From an uncultured Clostridium sp. (GTDB taxonomy: Bacteria; Bacillota; Clostridia; Oscillospirales; Acutalibacteraceae), in contig CABRLN010000009.1 of the NCBI GenBank assembly GCA_902471875.1, positions 6,091 to 70,090 on the forward strand: a stretch of 64,000 bases of DNA. The letters run 5' to 3'. The notes under the pieces were generated by a model that saw only the letters and a program-made list of their open reading frames with translations, was not told the DNA's origin and made no database searches. A program made the position numbers and the translations under genes. Shown in pieces: positions 54,425 to 63,915 of the stretch. Numbering within the stretch: the first letter of the stretch is position 1; the number at the start of each line of letters is the position of its first letter.

Positions 54425-54934
54425 CTAATTATTTTTATATGTAAAATTATAGATAATATCACTTTCTTTAAATTTTATCTGCAAAATATTACCATTATTA
54501 GAATTTGATGTTATTTTGCAAATATTATTTGAATGTATTGTTGTGTTGCCATTTTGTTGAATATCAGGTAGTGGCTGATTTGTTGAAATTGTATTGAGAA
54601 TATCATATAGCATCAACACTAAATTACTTTTAGGAAAAACAGAATCTGACGGGGTATAAGAAAGATCACCATATTTCAAAGTAAGCTGTTTTCCCTTGTA
54701 ACTATAGGTTAAACCTTTTAAATTTGCTGGTTCGGCATATGTAACAATAGTTATACCCTGACCTGTGTTAACAACTGTATAGCTTTCAGTAACTTTACCA
54801 GTAGTAGCCGTAACCGTTGCGGTAAAATTACACTGCAAGGGCACTGGTTCAGTTGGTTTGCTGCAACCCGATAAAAACAGCATATGCACCATAGTAATTG
54901 CAGCTATAATATATGATATTATCATTTTTTTCAT
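54425..54934 (-). CDS. Lipoprotein, function unknown
   Basis: This 169-residue protein has a lipoprotein signal: basic start MKKM, a hydrophobic core, and the lipobox LSGC with Cys24. The rest is rich in Thr, Asn and Ser and beta-prone, beginning QCNFTATVTATTGKVTESYTV. A loose resemblance to LolA-like outer-surface lipoproteins is possible from the strand pattern, but I cannot assign it. It is anchored on the outer face of the membrane. It lies upstream of the giant adhesin gene, which has its own promoter, so they need not be co-transcribed. Confidence 0.75.
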   Translation of the reverse strand: MKKMIISYIIAAITMVHMLFLSGCSKPTEPVPLQCNFTATVTATTGKVTESYTVVNTGQGITIVTYAEPANLKGLTYSYKGKQLTLKYGDLSYTPSDSVFPKSNLVLMLYDILNTISTNQPLPDIQQNGNTTIHSNNICKITSNSNNGNILQIKFKESDIIYNFTYKNN

Positions 54935-55097
54935 AGCTTTTATTTTGTCCTCCTCTATTAAATTTTATTTTAATATAATACTAACATGCAATAAAAAGAT
55001 TTATAGATATTCTTATTGCATGTTAGTATAAAACTATTGCCATGGAAATAACTATTTATTTTACCATCACTATATAGAATTATGTTTTTAGACATAA

Positions 55098-55157
55098 AAA
55101 AATACCCTTGGCATAAAATATACCCAAAAAGTTATTGTCGGGTATATTTATGCCAAA
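55098..55157 (-). terminator. Terminator of the P-loop protein gene
   Basis: An 18-19 bp stem with one bulge (CTTGGCATAAAATATACCC and GGGTATATTTATGCCAAAG) lies about 40 bases past the stop codon and is followed on the minus strand by GTATTTTTTTATG. Confidence 0.85.
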
Positions 55158-55193
55158 GGCAAAAAGTATTGAAATAAAATTTCAAAATATTAA

Positions 55194-55610
55194 TTAAAGC
55201 TCAGACAGTTCAGCATCAATGTCCTCAGGCAAATCATCTTTACCTGCAGAAATAAGAAGAGTTATATTTGTTTCAGAATTTTCTGAAAGAACCTTTAACT
55301 TGCTTACAAAAGCTTTTAAGTCATCTTTGTTGTCAGAACAAATTTTAAAAGTTGAGTCGACAAAAATATCTGTAACATCGTAGTTACCTGCACAAATACC
55401 GCTAATAAAACCAAACAAAACATCATAACCCTGAATTTGATATTGGTCTGTGTCAATTAGTCGTGCCTTATGTGTAACATCATATGTAAGTTTTGCTCCC
55501 TTTTCTATAACTACAACATTACCTGTTGACTTTGTTACAGCCTCGTTAGCAAGAGCAATTAACTTCTTTGTTTTGCCGGAACCTTTAATTCCAATTAATA
55601 AAGTTACCAT
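55194..55610 (-). CDS. Small P-loop ATPase-like protein
   Basis: This is a 138-residue soluble protein. The Walker A motif GIKGSGKTKK lies at residues 7-16, and DIFVDSTF near residue 83 may be a Walker B. The remainder alternates strands and helices, as in a minimal ASCE/RecA-like fold. Such proteins are sometimes annotated as PilT-like, but there is no other pilus gene here. The ribosome binding site AGGAGG is strong. It lies downstream of pgi on the same strand with a hairpin between them. The function is unknown. Confidence 0.75.
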   Translation of the reverse strand: MVTLLIGIKGSGKTKKLIALANEAVTKSTGNVVVIEKGAKLTYDVTHKARLIDTDQYQIQGYDVLFGFISGICAGNYDVTDIFVDSTFKICSDNKDDLKAFVSKLKVLSENSETNITLLISAGKDDLPEDIDAELSEL

Positions 55611-55634
55611 AATAATTTCCTCCTATATATCCAC

Positions 55635-55680
55635 CTTATAGGTGTGTAAAAAAACTTATCTTTTTTGTACACACCTATGG
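55635..55680 (-). terminator. Hairpin after pgi
   Basis: A 10 bp stem ATAGGTGTGT/ACACACCTAT (55638-55647 with 55669-55678), extended by A-T pairs, lies 33 bases past the pgi stop and just upstream of the ribosome binding site of the P-loop gene. There is no T-run after it, so it could be a processing or attenuation element rather than a simple terminator. Confidence 0.5.
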
Positions 55681-55710
55681 CATTAAGTTTTTATTAAAAT
55701 ATATTTCTAA

Positions 55711-57048
55711 TCAGTTCAGACGAGCCTCAAGAGCCGCTTTTTCTGATTCGTATCCAGGTTTGCCAAGCAAAGCAAACATATTCTTCTTGTAGCTTTCAAC
55801 ACCAGGCTGGTTAAATGGATTTATAGCTAACAAATAACCGCTGATTGCACAAGCTTTTTCAAAGAAATAGATAAGGTAGCCAAGCTCTGACTCGGTCATT
55901 TCTTCAATCTCAAGAATAACATTAGGAACACCGCCGTCGTTATGGGCAAGCACTGTACCTTGAAAAGCCTTTTTGTTTACAAAATCCATTGTTTTACCTG
56001 AAAGGAAATTAAGACCGTCAATATTGCCTTCAATTTCTTCAAGTACTATTTCCCTTTTTGGCTTTTTAATGTTTACAACAGTTTCAAACATACATCTTGT
56101 ACCCTCTTGGATAAACTGACCCATGGAATGAAGATCCGTTGAGAATACTACACCAGTCGGGAACAAACCCTTATTGTCTTTGCCTTCACTTTCTCCAAAC
56201 AGTTGCTTGTACCACTCTGTCATCATTGTAAATGCAGGCTCATAGCTAACCAAAATTTCAACGCTCTTACCCTTTCTATTAAGAATATTTCTTGTTGCTG
56301 CGTATTTGTAACAATCGTTTGTAGCAAGATCGTCATTGTTAAAATCGTTTTGAGCCTTCTGTGCACCTGCCATAAGAGCATCAATGTCTGCACCTGATAC
56401 AGCTATTGGCAAAAGACCAACTGCTGTAAGAACAGAAAAACGACCGCCAACATCGTCAGGAACAACAAAGGTTTCGTAGCCCTCTTCATCTGCCAAAGCC
56501 TTTAGTGTACCCTTAGCCTTGTCTGTTGTACAGAAAATTCTCTCTTTAGCCCCGTCTTTGCCATATTTCTTTTCAAGCATTTCTCTGAATACTCTGAAAG
56601 CGATGGCAGGCTCTGTAGTAGTACCTGATTTTGAAATCATATTTATAGATACATCTCTACCTTCGCAAATATCCATAATCTCTGCAAGATATGATGAACT
56701 TATGCTGTTACCTACATAGTAAATATCAGGTGTATCTTTCTTTTTAGCATTATAGTTTTGTGAGTGAATAAATTCAATAGCTGCTCTTGCACCTAAATAA
56801 GAACCACCAATACCTATAACAATAAAAACATCTGTATTGCTCTTGATTTTTTCAGCCGCAGCCTTAATACGAGCAAACTCCTCTTTATCATAGTCAGTTG
56901 GCAGTGTAAGCCATCCGATAAAGTCATTGCCCAAACCTGTACCATTATGAAGTGTGTCATGTGCAGCCTTAACCTGAGAAGCTATGGCTGTATATTCTTC
57001 ACTGCTTACAAAGCCTGACAAATATTTGTCTGAAAATGTTGTTGCCAT
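55711..57048 (-). CDS. pgi: Glucose-6-phosphate isomerase
   Basis: Pgi interconverts glucose 6-phosphate and fructose 6-phosphate in glycolysis. The 445-residue length is that of the short bacterial form. Motifs are present: VIGIGGSYLGARAAIEF near residue 75, MISKSGTTTEPAIAFR (sugar-phosphate site) near residue 135, DVGGRFSVLTAVGLLP near residue 210, and the C-terminal NPFNQPGVESYK. The start is the ATG at 57048, after AGGAGG; upstream in-frame residues lie in the leader. A consensus promoter is present upstream. Confidence 0.97.
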   Translation of the reverse strand: MATTFSDKYLSGFVSSEEYTAIASQVKAAHDTLHNGTGLGNDFIGWLTLPTDYDKEEFARIKAAAEKIKSNTDVFIVIGIGGSYLGARAAIEFIHSQNYNAKKKDTPDIYYVGNSISSSYLAEIMDICEGRDVSINMISKSGTTTEPAIAFRVFREMLEKKYGKDGAKERIFCTTDKAKGTLKALADEEGYETFVVPDDVGGRFSVLTAVGLLPIAVSGADIDALMAGAQKAQNDFNNDDLATNDCYKYAATRNILNRKGKSVEILVSYEPAFTMMTEWYKQLFGESEGKDNKGLFPTGVVFSTDLHSMGQFIQEGTRCMFETVVNIKKPKREIVLEEIEGNIDGLNFLSGKTMDFVNKKAFQGTVLAHNDGGVPNVILEIEEMTESELGYLIYFFEKACAISGYLLAINPFNQPGVESYKKNMFALLGKPGYESEKAALEARLN

Positions 57049-57097
57049 TTCATGTCCTCCTAAACATCTTGTATATCTGTACAAGTATTATGTTTAT

Positions 57098-57126
57098 ATA
57101 ATACAATATTTCCTCTCTGTTTTCAA
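57098..57126 (-). promoter_or_regulatory. Promoter of pgi
   Basis: On the minus strand, TTGAAA (57121-57126) and TATTAT (57098-57103) are separated by 17 bases, 50 bases before the ATG. The remaining stretch to 57371 is AT-rich and holds nothing I recognise. Confidence 0.7.
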
Positions 57127-57371
57127 GTTAGTAATGTAAAATTTAATAACTTTTTTATATTTTAAAGGTGTTTTTTATATTTTTTATTACATTGTCAAAA
57201 TTATTAGTGCAATTAAAGCCACTTAATTATAATAAATAACTATAGCTGAACTATAGCCTGAAAAAATATTTAATCCAATAACCTATTTTGTTGAATGCAA
57301 CATTTCTAGCCATATATATTCAAAATATTATAATTTAATATATCCTATTTATATATGGTATTTTCTTAAAA

Positions 57372-57947
57372 TTACACCAGTACTGCAAGGTCTGTTTTTT
57401 CATATCGGTTATGACCTTGCAAGCTCTTTTTGTAATTCCAGCATTTAATAGCATCATCTAATGATTTATTTTTATTATCTTCAAAAAAATCACGAACATA
57501 GGCGTTATATTCAAATTGCTTGTCGATTTTTGTTTTTCCCTTTTTCTTATCTTCTAAAATTTGATAATATGCATCAATTGCCTCTTTATAGGTTTTACCT
57601 GTGTTTGATTTTAACCATTTTTGAAAAGCAACATTAAATGAAAAGCTTTTACCAATTTTCTCTTTAAAAAAAGCTCGGTGTTTTTCACTGCACACAAAGT
57701 TCGGTTCTATTTTTGCACCTTCGTCGATTACGCCAACATTTTTTGTGCTTTTGTTTTTTTGTGTAACAGTAGATAGTATTTCTCCTTTATCAAGAAAATA
57801 TGCAATTCTGTCAGTCAGCTCTATTTTTCCACCTGAAACAGGCAATCCGTTTTCTCTGCAAAAAGCAACTAATTCTTCTTTTAAATAATAAAAGCTTCTA
57901 AAGGTATTTTCATCTAATTTTTTGGATAAAACAGGTCTTTCATTCAT
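57372..57947 (-). CDS. SAP-domain/DUF6434 protein
   Basis: This is a basic soluble protein of 191 residues. The N-terminal 50 residues resemble a SAP-type DNA-binding helix pair (YLKEELVAFCRENGLPVSGGKIELTDRIAYFL). Residues about 80-190 match the DUF6434 type (FVCSEKHRAFFKEKIGKSFSFNVAFQKWLKSNTGKTY). The combination suggests a nucleic acid-binding role, otherwise unknown. The ATG follows GGGGG. It stands alone on the minus strand, without a clear terminator. Confidence 0.82.
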   Translation of the reverse strand: MNERPVLSKKLDENTFRSFYYLKEELVAFCRENGLPVSGGKIELTDRIAYFLDKGEILSTVTQKNKSTKNVGVIDEGAKIEPNFVCSEKHRAFFKEKIGKSFSFNVAFQKWLKSNTGKTYKEAIDAYYQILEDKKKGKTKIDKQFEYNAYVRDFFEDNKNKSLDDAIKCWNYKKSLQGHNRYEKTDLAVLV

Positions 57948-58059
57948 TTGTATTACCCCCTAAATTATACTTTGACATATTAAGCTAAAATATTAAGTCA
58001 GCAAGACGTTTAGATATTTTCAAATCATGAATAAAATAAGCTGCCAAATTTTTCTATAG

Positions 58060-59334
58060 TTAATTAATATTTATCAAACCCTTTTCAAGCATTGACTGTG
58101 CTGCTAACAGTATGCCAACCCTTGCACTGTGAAAGTTCAAGCCGCCCTGCATCCATACTGCGTAAGGCTCACGCAAAGGTGCATCAGCAGAAAGCTCAAT
58201 AGTTGAGCCAAGGGTAAACGCCCCTGCTGCCATTACAACTTTGTCTTCATACCCCGGCATATCAGAAGGTTCAGGTGTAACAAAACTGTCAACAGCGCCT
58301 CCTTTTTGAATACCTTCGCAAAATGCTATAAGAGCCTGATTAGAACCAAGCTTTAAAAGCTGTATAATATCCCCCCGCTGTTCATTATGCTTTGGGGTTG
58401 TATCAAACCCCAATATTTCAAACAAGGCAGCGGCAAAAATGGCAGTTTTAAGTGCCTCGCCTGTTACATGAGGAGCATTAAATGCACCAAGAAAAAGCTC
58501 ACGGTTTACTCCAAGAGTTGCCCCCTGCTCTTTACCAATACCCGGTGTCGTAAGGCGAAAGGCACACTGCTCAACCAACTTTTTTTTGCCTGCAATATAA
58601 CCTCCCGTTGGTGCAACACCACCGCCTGCATTTTTTATAAGTGAGCCTGCCATTATGTCAACACCAACTGCTAAAGGTTGTATTTTTTCTACAAATTCAC
58701 CATAGCAATTGTCAAGCATAACAATAGTATTTGGAGCTTTCTTTTTTGCTATTTCTGCAATTTTCGCAATTTCGTCAATTAGTAGTGACGGTCGAAGTTC
58801 GTATCCTCTTGAACGCTGTATGTAAACCATTTTTAAATCAGGCGTTATAGCCTGTTCAATCGCTTTATAATCGGGTCTTCCTTCATCTGTTAATTTAACC
58901 TCATCATAAATTATTCCAAACTCCTTTAACGAACCTGAATAATTTCCCGACAAACCTATAACACTTTGTAGAGTATCGTAAGGTGTACCTGTTACTGAAA
59001 GCATAGTATCACCGGGACGCAGCATTCCAAAAAGAGCCACAGTTAACGCATGGGTACCGCACACAAAGTTATGACGTACAAGAGCGTCTTCTGCATCAAA
59101 TACAGTTGAGTAAATTTCGTCCAAAGCCTCTCTGCCCCTATCATCAAAGCCGTAACCCGTTGAAGTAGAAAAGTGGCTTTCGCTTATGCCTGCCTTTTGA
59201 AAGGCATAAAGCATTTTTTGTGTGTTATAATCCTGAATTTCGTCAATTTCGGACAGCCTGTCTTTTATAATTTTCATTGCCTTGTCACAGGCTAATAAAA
59301 TTCGTTCATCTATATTATGAAAAGGTACTTTCAT
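58060..59334 (-). CDS. Methionine gamma-lyase-like PLP protein (aluminium-resistance family)
   Basis: This is a 424-residue PLP-dependent enzyme of the Cys/Met metabolism class, in the family called methionine gamma-lyase-like or aluminium resistance protein. Landmarks are FSTSTGYGFDDRGREALDEIY near residue 60 and FVCGTHALTVALFGMLRPGD near residue 95. MLDNCYGEF holds the cofactor aspartate, and SLIKNAGGGVAPTGGYIAG near residue 235 holds the Schiff-base lysine. The true substrate for this family is not settled. It starts with GAGAGG before the ATG and is 37 bases from the GNAT gene upstream, so it may end a four-gene run (M42, M42, GNAT, PLP enzyme). Confidence 0.92.
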   Translation of the reverse strand: MKVPFHNIDERILLACDKAMKIIKDRLSEIDEIQDYNTQKMLYAFQKAGISESHFSTSTGYGFDDRGREALDEIYSTVFDAEDALVRHNFVCGTHALTVALFGMLRPGDTMLSVTGTPYDTLQSVIGLSGNYSGSLKEFGIIYDEVKLTDEGRPDYKAIEQAITPDLKMVYIQRSRGYELRPSLLIDEIAKIAEIAKKKAPNTIVMLDNCYGEFVEKIQPLAVGVDIMAGSLIKNAGGGVAPTGGYIAGKKKLVEQCAFRLTTPGIGKEQGATLGVNRELFLGAFNAPHVTGEALKTAIFAAALFEILGFDTTPKHNEQRGDIIQLLKLGSNQALIAFCEGIQKGGAVDSFVTPEPSDMPGYEDKVVMAAGAFTLGSTIELSADAPLREPYAVWMQGGLNFHSARVGILLAAQSMLEKGLININ

Positions 59335-59371
59335 TTTAATTCCTCTCTTTGTTTGGTTTTGTCAGCGTAAA

Positions 59372-60127
59372 TTACAGATTAATCTGGCAAAACTCTCCAA
59401 TATCTTTAAAACCTATTGCATGATAAAAATTATAATTTTCATTTTTATCACGCTGTAAATAAATATCCTGTACATCATGGCTTAAAAGGTTTTTGCACAT
59501 TTGTACCACAATAGCCGTACCATAACCTTTATTCCTAAAATTCGGCAGTGTCGCAACACCTGCAAGCACAGCCGAAGCACCGCAAACCGCTGTAGCAACA
59601 CAACAGCTTACAAGTATGCCGCCTTGATAACAGCCTATTATTTTTGCCGCTTGCTTTCGCAGACGGTGGTTAAGGTCAACATAAAAATCTTCAAAATTCG
59701 GCACTGTAAAGGTACTGCTTTGATTTGCTTTTAAAATACCATAATATTCCTGCAAATTTACGTCTTCTGAAAAGCTATAATCTGAATTGTTCTGAATCAA
59801 AATGGAACTAAGTTTCATTATTACCCCGGTTTCGCTTTTCAAGCTCAATTTTTTACACAGTAATTTGGTTCCACCTGCCATTTTACACAGGTCAACAATT
59901 TCACGAATGTCGGCATCGTTATAAATATCGGCAATAAAATCACCGCCATAACGTACTATATATGCAGTTATTTTCTTTTCATTATGTTGGTACCATACAT
60001 CACACAAATGTGGATAATTGCCATAAGCCTTCAGCAATCCCTTTACTCTCACAGCAAAGAGATTATCTGAAACTAAATTTACATATTCGTTTATGATTTT
60101 GTCATTTATATTTGATAAAAAAATCAT
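59372..60127 (-). CDS. GNAT-family acetyltransferase
   Basis: This is a 251-residue acetyltransferase. The C-terminal half (about 120-251) has the GNAT core: GGILVSCCVAT strand, VATLPNFRNKGYGTAIVVQMC (acetyl-CoA loop R-x-x-GYG), and the late YLQRDKNENYNFYHAIGFKDIG. The N-terminal part is less conserved. Its start overlaps the end of the upstream M42 gene by four bases, so they are translationally coupled. The substrate is unknown; coupling to aminopeptidases hints at amino acid or peptide N-acetylation. Confidence 0.88.
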   Translation of the reverse strand: MIFLSNINDKIINEYVNLVSDNLFAVRVKGLLKAYGNYPHLCDVWYQHNEKKITAYIVRYGGDFIADIYNDADIREIVDLCKMAGGTKLLCKKLSLKSETGVIMKLSSILIQNNSDYSFSEDVNLQEYYGILKANQSSTFTVPNFEDFYVDLNHRLRKQAAKIIGCYQGGILVSCCVATAVCGASAVLAGVATLPNFRNKGYGTAIVVQMCKNLLSHDVQDIYLQRDKNENYNFYHAIGFKDIGEFCQINL

Positions 60128-61146
60128 AGGCTGTTGTTTAAAATTTTATTGGCTATGGTATTTATCACATACTGTGCCGAATTAAGGTCCTGTGCTGATA
60201 TTAAGCCGCAAGATGAATGCAAATATCTGCAAGGCAGTGATACTGCCAATGTACGCACACCACCCCTTGAGGTTTGTATTGCACCTGCATCGTTGCCACC
60301 TGCAACAGCCTGCTTTAATTGTGTTTTTACATTTCCACCTGCACAGGACATAGCTGCATCAACGAGCTGTTTGTCATAAATTGTGCGTCTGTCCATAAAT
60401 GAAATTACTGCACCTTCACCAACAAAACAAACTTGCTTGTCCTTTGATACATTTGGAATATCCGCTGCTGTAGTAGTTTCAACCACTATTGCAAAATCAG
60501 GGTCAACTGCAAAAGCGGCACATTTTGCACCACGTAAGCCAACCTCCTCCTGTACTACAAATGAAAAATATGTGTCGTACTCAAGCTCAGAGTTAATCAT
60601 ATCAATCATAATTGCACAGCCGACACGGTCATCAAGAGCCTTGCCTGTAATAACATCATCCTGCCACATAAAGTCACAGTCAAAATGAATACTGTCACCA
60701 AGGGACACATAACGCATAGCCTCTTCCTTTGAGTCTGCGCCAATATCTATAAACATAGAGTCGATTTTTGGTATGCTGTCACGCTGGTCTGCTGTAAGCA
60801 AATGCATTGGTGCTGCTGTTACCACACCGTGTACATTTTTACCTACAATAACACTTTTACCCATAATTACACGTCTGTCAATACCGCCAACCTCGTCAAA
60901 TTTTAAATAGCCGTTTGATGTAATATGGGTGACAATAAATCCCACCTCATCCATATGAGCAGATATTAACAGCTTTTTGTCAGGTGTTTTTCTGCCCTTT
61001 TTAAGTACAATCAAATTGCCCATATTATCAACATTATATTGTGCACCTGAATTTTTTATTTCACCTATTATTATATTTCTTACTGCGTCCTCATCACCGG
61101 AAATTCCGTTAGCGTTGCACAGCCTTTGTAAAATCTCTTTATTCAT
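60124..61146 (-). CDS. M42-family metallo-aminopeptidase (copy 2)
   Basis: This is a 340-residue cytosolic aminopeptidase of the M42 (TET/glutamyl aminopeptidase) family. It carries the two-metal ligands in order: LISAHMDEVGFIV near residue 75, KALDDRVGCAI near residue 175, QEEVGLRGAKCA near residue 208 (catalytic EE), the aspartate or glutamate in VVETTTA, and the late HSSCG. These enzymes form dodecameric shells that trim peptides. It overlaps the M42 gene before it by eight bases and the GNAT after it by four. Confidence 0.94.
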   Translation of the reverse strand: MNKEILQRLCNANGISGDEDAVRNIIIGEIKNSGAQYNVDNMGNLIVLKKGRKTPDKKLLISAHMDEVGFIVTHITSNGYLKFDEVGGIDRRVIMGKSVIVGKNVHGVVTAAPMHLLTADQRDSIPKIDSMFIDIGADSKEEAMRYVSLGDSIHFDCDFMWQDDVITGKALDDRVGCAIMIDMINSELEYDTYFSFVVQEEVGLRGAKCAAFAVDPDFAIVVETTTAADIPNVSKDKQVCFVGEGAVISFMDRRTIYDKQLVDAAMSCAGGNVKTQLKQAVAGGNDAGAIQTSRGGVRTLAVSLPCRYLHSSCGLISAQDLNSAQYVINTIANKILNNSL

Positions 61147-62158
61147 TTACAACACCTCTTTCGGCAATATACATTGAAATAAGCTTTGCTGTATTTTCAA
61201 TATCCTGTGTATCAATAACCTCTGCCTGAGTATGCATATTTTTAAGAGGAATGCTGACAAGTGCTGTTTTTATACCACTTTTTGTTGTAGTTATAGCGTC
61301 GGCGTTAGTTCCTGTTGTGCCGTTCATAACCTCTGTTTGATAAGGGATATTATTTTTGTCTGCAATTACTTTTATCTCTTTAAACATTGTTTTGTCTAAA
61401 ATTGGTGCTGTTCCTATCATAGGGCCTTTTGACATTACACCGCACTTATCTTCAGCAACACCCGGCTGTGCTGCAAAGCTTACATCCACCACTATTGAAC
61501 AGTTGGGAGCTAATGCAAAGCCTGCTGTTCTGCTGCCTAAAAAGCCTGTTTCTTCTTGAGAACTGAAAAGTATTTTTACACAGCTTTTAATGTTTTGCTT
61601 ACTTAATAAATGTGCCGCTTTTATTAATGCGGCTACCCCTGCCTTATTGTCTAAACCTGACGCTGAAAAGCGGGTGTCCAAAAGCTTTTTCGGCTTAGCA
61701 TAAACCGCTATTTTATCACCTAATGAAACATATTTTATAACCTGCTGTTTAGTTAAGCCTGTATCAATATATATTGAGTCTGACTTTGGGGCCTTATCCT
61801 CTCCGCCATCTGAAAGATGTGGCGGCAAGCAGCACACAATACCACGCAATGTTTTTTTACCCATTATGGTAACCACACTGCCCAAAAGCACACGTCTGTC
61901 TATTCCGCCGCAATTAGACACCTTTATAAATCCTTTATCATCAATATAAGTAACAACAAAACCTATTCGGTCATTGTGAGCGTCAAGCAGAATAACATCA
62001 TTACTGTCTTTATTGCCAATGGTAGCGATAATATTGCCATTATGGTCTGATTCTACATCAGCATTTTTCGGCAAAAGCTCTTTAATTAAAGAAATATTTT
62101 CAAGTTCACTGCCTGACACTGTATAACAACTACAAAGTTGTGTAAGTAAATTTTCCAA
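61139..62158 (-). CDS. M42-family metallo-aminopeptidase (copy 1)
   Basis: This is a paralogue of the next gene, 339 residues. It keeps the metal-ligand motifs (LLDAHNDRIGF, GLDNKAGVAAL, SQEETGFLGS and the final MHTQAEV), with small changes such as Asn-Asp-Arg where the neighbour has Met-Asp-Glu after the first histidine; the ligand His and Asp remain. The start is a TTG after AAAGGGTG. As the first gene of the unit, it likely forms mixed or separate TET complexes with its neighbour. Confidence 0.92.
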   Translation of the reverse strand: MENLLTQLCSCYTVSGSELENISLIKELLPKNADVESDHNGNIIATIGNKDSNDVILLDAHNDRIGFVVTYIDDKGFIKVSNCGGIDRRVLLGSVVTIMGKKTLRGIVCCLPPHLSDGGEDKAPKSDSIYIDTGLTKQQVIKYVSLGDKIAVYAKPKKLLDTRFSASGLDNKAGVAALIKAAHLLSKQNIKSCVKILFSSQEETGFLGSRTAGFALAPNCSIVVDVSFAAQPGVAEDKCGVMSKGPMIGTAPILDKTMFKEIKVIADKNNIPYQTEVMNGTTGTNADAITTTKSGIKTALVSIPLKNMHTQAEVIDTQDIENTAKLISMYIAERGVVNE

Positions 62159-62265
62159 AATTGTTCACCCTTTTTCATTCCGAAGTTTATCTGAATTATT
62201 TATTATTGGTATTTTTATCTTCAGTAAGAAACAAAACTGCTGTGGAAAGCCACAACAGAATTATA

Positions 62266-62332
62266 GCATATCTGAAAGATAATAAGCGTAACAAAAAGTT
62301 TTTTCAGTGCATTTTAAATCTTTCAGATATGC
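62266..62332. repeat. 15 bp perfect inverted repeat with 37-base loop
   Basis: GCATATCTGAAAGAT (62266-62280) is the exact complement of 62318-62332. It lies in the 210-base gap between murD and the M42 genes. The loop contains TTTTTTC but the repeat is not followed by a T-run, so a simple terminator is not certain. It may be a structured RNA or a small repeat element. Confidence 0.55.
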
Positions 62333-62368
62333 CTAATATTTTTATTATATACTTAATTACAGTATTTA

Positions 62369-63763
62369 TTATTTTAGTCCGTTTACAATGCTCTTAAAAT
62401 GCTTGCCGCGTTGGTCAAAGTTTTTGTAAAGGTCAAAGCTGGCACTTGCAGGTGACATTGAAACCAAGTCACCTGCTTTTGCAACCTCTCGAGCTTTTGC
62501 AACGGCATCTTCCATATTGCTTACTTCTATAATAACAGGGTTATTATTACTATAATTTTCTGCATTAAGAACAGCCTGTTTAATTTTTGGTGCTGTTGCA
62601 CCCATTAAAATAAGGTATTTAACCTTGTCACAAATTACAGGGCCTAAACCATCGTAAGGTATTTTTTTGTCATAGCCGCCTGCAATAAGAATAATTTTAA
62701 AATCATACAGTGAAAGAGTACCAAGTGCTGTACGGGTTGGACTTGAAGCGATAGAGTCGTTGTAATATTTAACACCGTCAAGCTCTCTTACAAATTCGGC
62801 ACGATGCTCAACACCCGAAAAACTTTTTGCAACCTTTACAATGTTATCGACACTTACATCTTTCCAAACAGCAGCAATTGCCGCCATATAATTTTCTACA
62901 TTATGCATACCCGGAATTTTAATATCTGACATATGCATTACCTGTGTTTTCACACCATTATCAGCAAAAATTATGTTGCCATTGCTATCAAGATATACTC
63001 CGTTTGTAATCTGTGACTGTCTTGAAAATTTAAGAACTCTGCCACGGCACTCACTTTCAAAGCTGTTTGTAATTTCGTTGTCCTTATTAAGAACTACTTT
63101 AGAGAATGCGCTCTGATGAATAATAAGATTTTTCTTAGAATCTATGTACTCCTGCATATCTTTGTGAATATCAAGATGGTTTGGCGCAAGGTTGGTTACA
63201 ACTGCTACATCAGGACCTTTTCGCATTGAAATAAGCTGAAAGCTTGAAAGCTCAACAACCGCTACATCTTCATAACCAATACTTTCAATTTCAGGAAGCA
63301 AAGGTGTGCCTATATTGCCGCCAAGGTGTACGGTTTTGCCCTGTGCCTTAAGCATTTCGGCAATAATAGAGGTTGTAGTGGTTTTACCGTCAGAGCCTGT
63401 TACTGCATAAATTTTGCAAGGACAAAGATCAAAGAAAACCTCCATTTCAGACGTAACAATAACACCCTTATTACGCATTTCCACAAGCTCATCCATATAG
63501 TAACGCATACCGGGTGTTCTGAAAACAATATCTATATCAAGATTTTTAAGATAATTCTCACCAAGACTAAGCCTTGCACCTGCCTTCTCTGCAATATCGG
63601 CGTTTTCTCCCAACTGCTCTCTTGTGCGTTTGTCACACGCTGTAACTATAGCACCGTATTTTATAAAAAGCTCAATTAAGGGCAAGTTACTTGTACCTAT
63701 ACCACAAAAAGCAATTTTTTTGCCATTCATACTATTAAAAAAATTTTCAATTCTTTTGTCCAT
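62369..63763 (-). CDS. murD: UDP-N-acetylmuramoyl-L-alanine:D-glutamate ligase
   Basis: MurD adds D-glutamate to the peptidoglycan precursor UDP-MurNAc-L-Ala in the cytoplasm. At 464 residues it has family length. The N-terminal Rossmann domain shows IAFCGIGTSNLPLIELF. The ATP-binding loop is VTGSDGKTTTTSII near residue 119, ELSSFQL and TNLAPNHLDIH follow, and the C-terminal domain has YNDSIASSPTRTALG and ILIAGGYDKK. It is a lone minus-strand gene here. Confidence 0.97.
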   Translation of the reverse strand: MDKRIENFFNSMNGKKIAFCGIGTSNLPLIELFIKYGAIVTACDKRTREQLGENADIAEKAGARLSLGENYLKNLDIDIVFRTPGMRYYMDELVEMRNKGVIVTSEMEVFFDLCPCKIYAVTGSDGKTTTTSIIAEMLKAQGKTVHLGGNIGTPLLPEIESIGYEDVAVVELSSFQLISMRKGPDVAVVTNLAPNHLDIHKDMQEYIDSKKNLIIHQSAFSKVVLNKDNEITNSFESECRGRVLKFSRQSQITNGVYLDSNGNIIFADNGVKTQVMHMSDIKIPGMHNVENYMAAIAAVWKDVSVDNIVKVAKSFSGVEHRAEFVRELDGVKYYNDSIASSPTRTALGTLSLYDFKIILIAGGYDKKIPYDGLGPVICDKVKYLILMGATAPKIKQAVLNAENYSNNNPVIIEVSNMEDAVAKAREVAKAGDLVSMSPASASFDLYKNFDQRGKHFKSIVNGLK

Positions 63764-63886
63764 AATGACACACCCTTCGTTTATATATCTTAATTTATAA
63801 TTTTAATTTCAATTTATTCTATATTAAGGTTGGATAGTTAAATTATGATCCCTTTCAACGGGTGTTTTTGATTGTTTTCTTTACTA

Positions 63887-63915
63887 TTGATATTTTATGC
63901 CAAAAAAAGTATAAT
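63887..63915 (+). promoter_or_regulatory. Forward promoter near the right edge
   Basis: TTGATA (63887-63892) and a perfect TATAAT (63910-63915) are separated by 17 bases on the plus strand. No complete gene follows inside the window. The transcript would begin near 63922 and run past base 64000. Confidence 0.65.
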
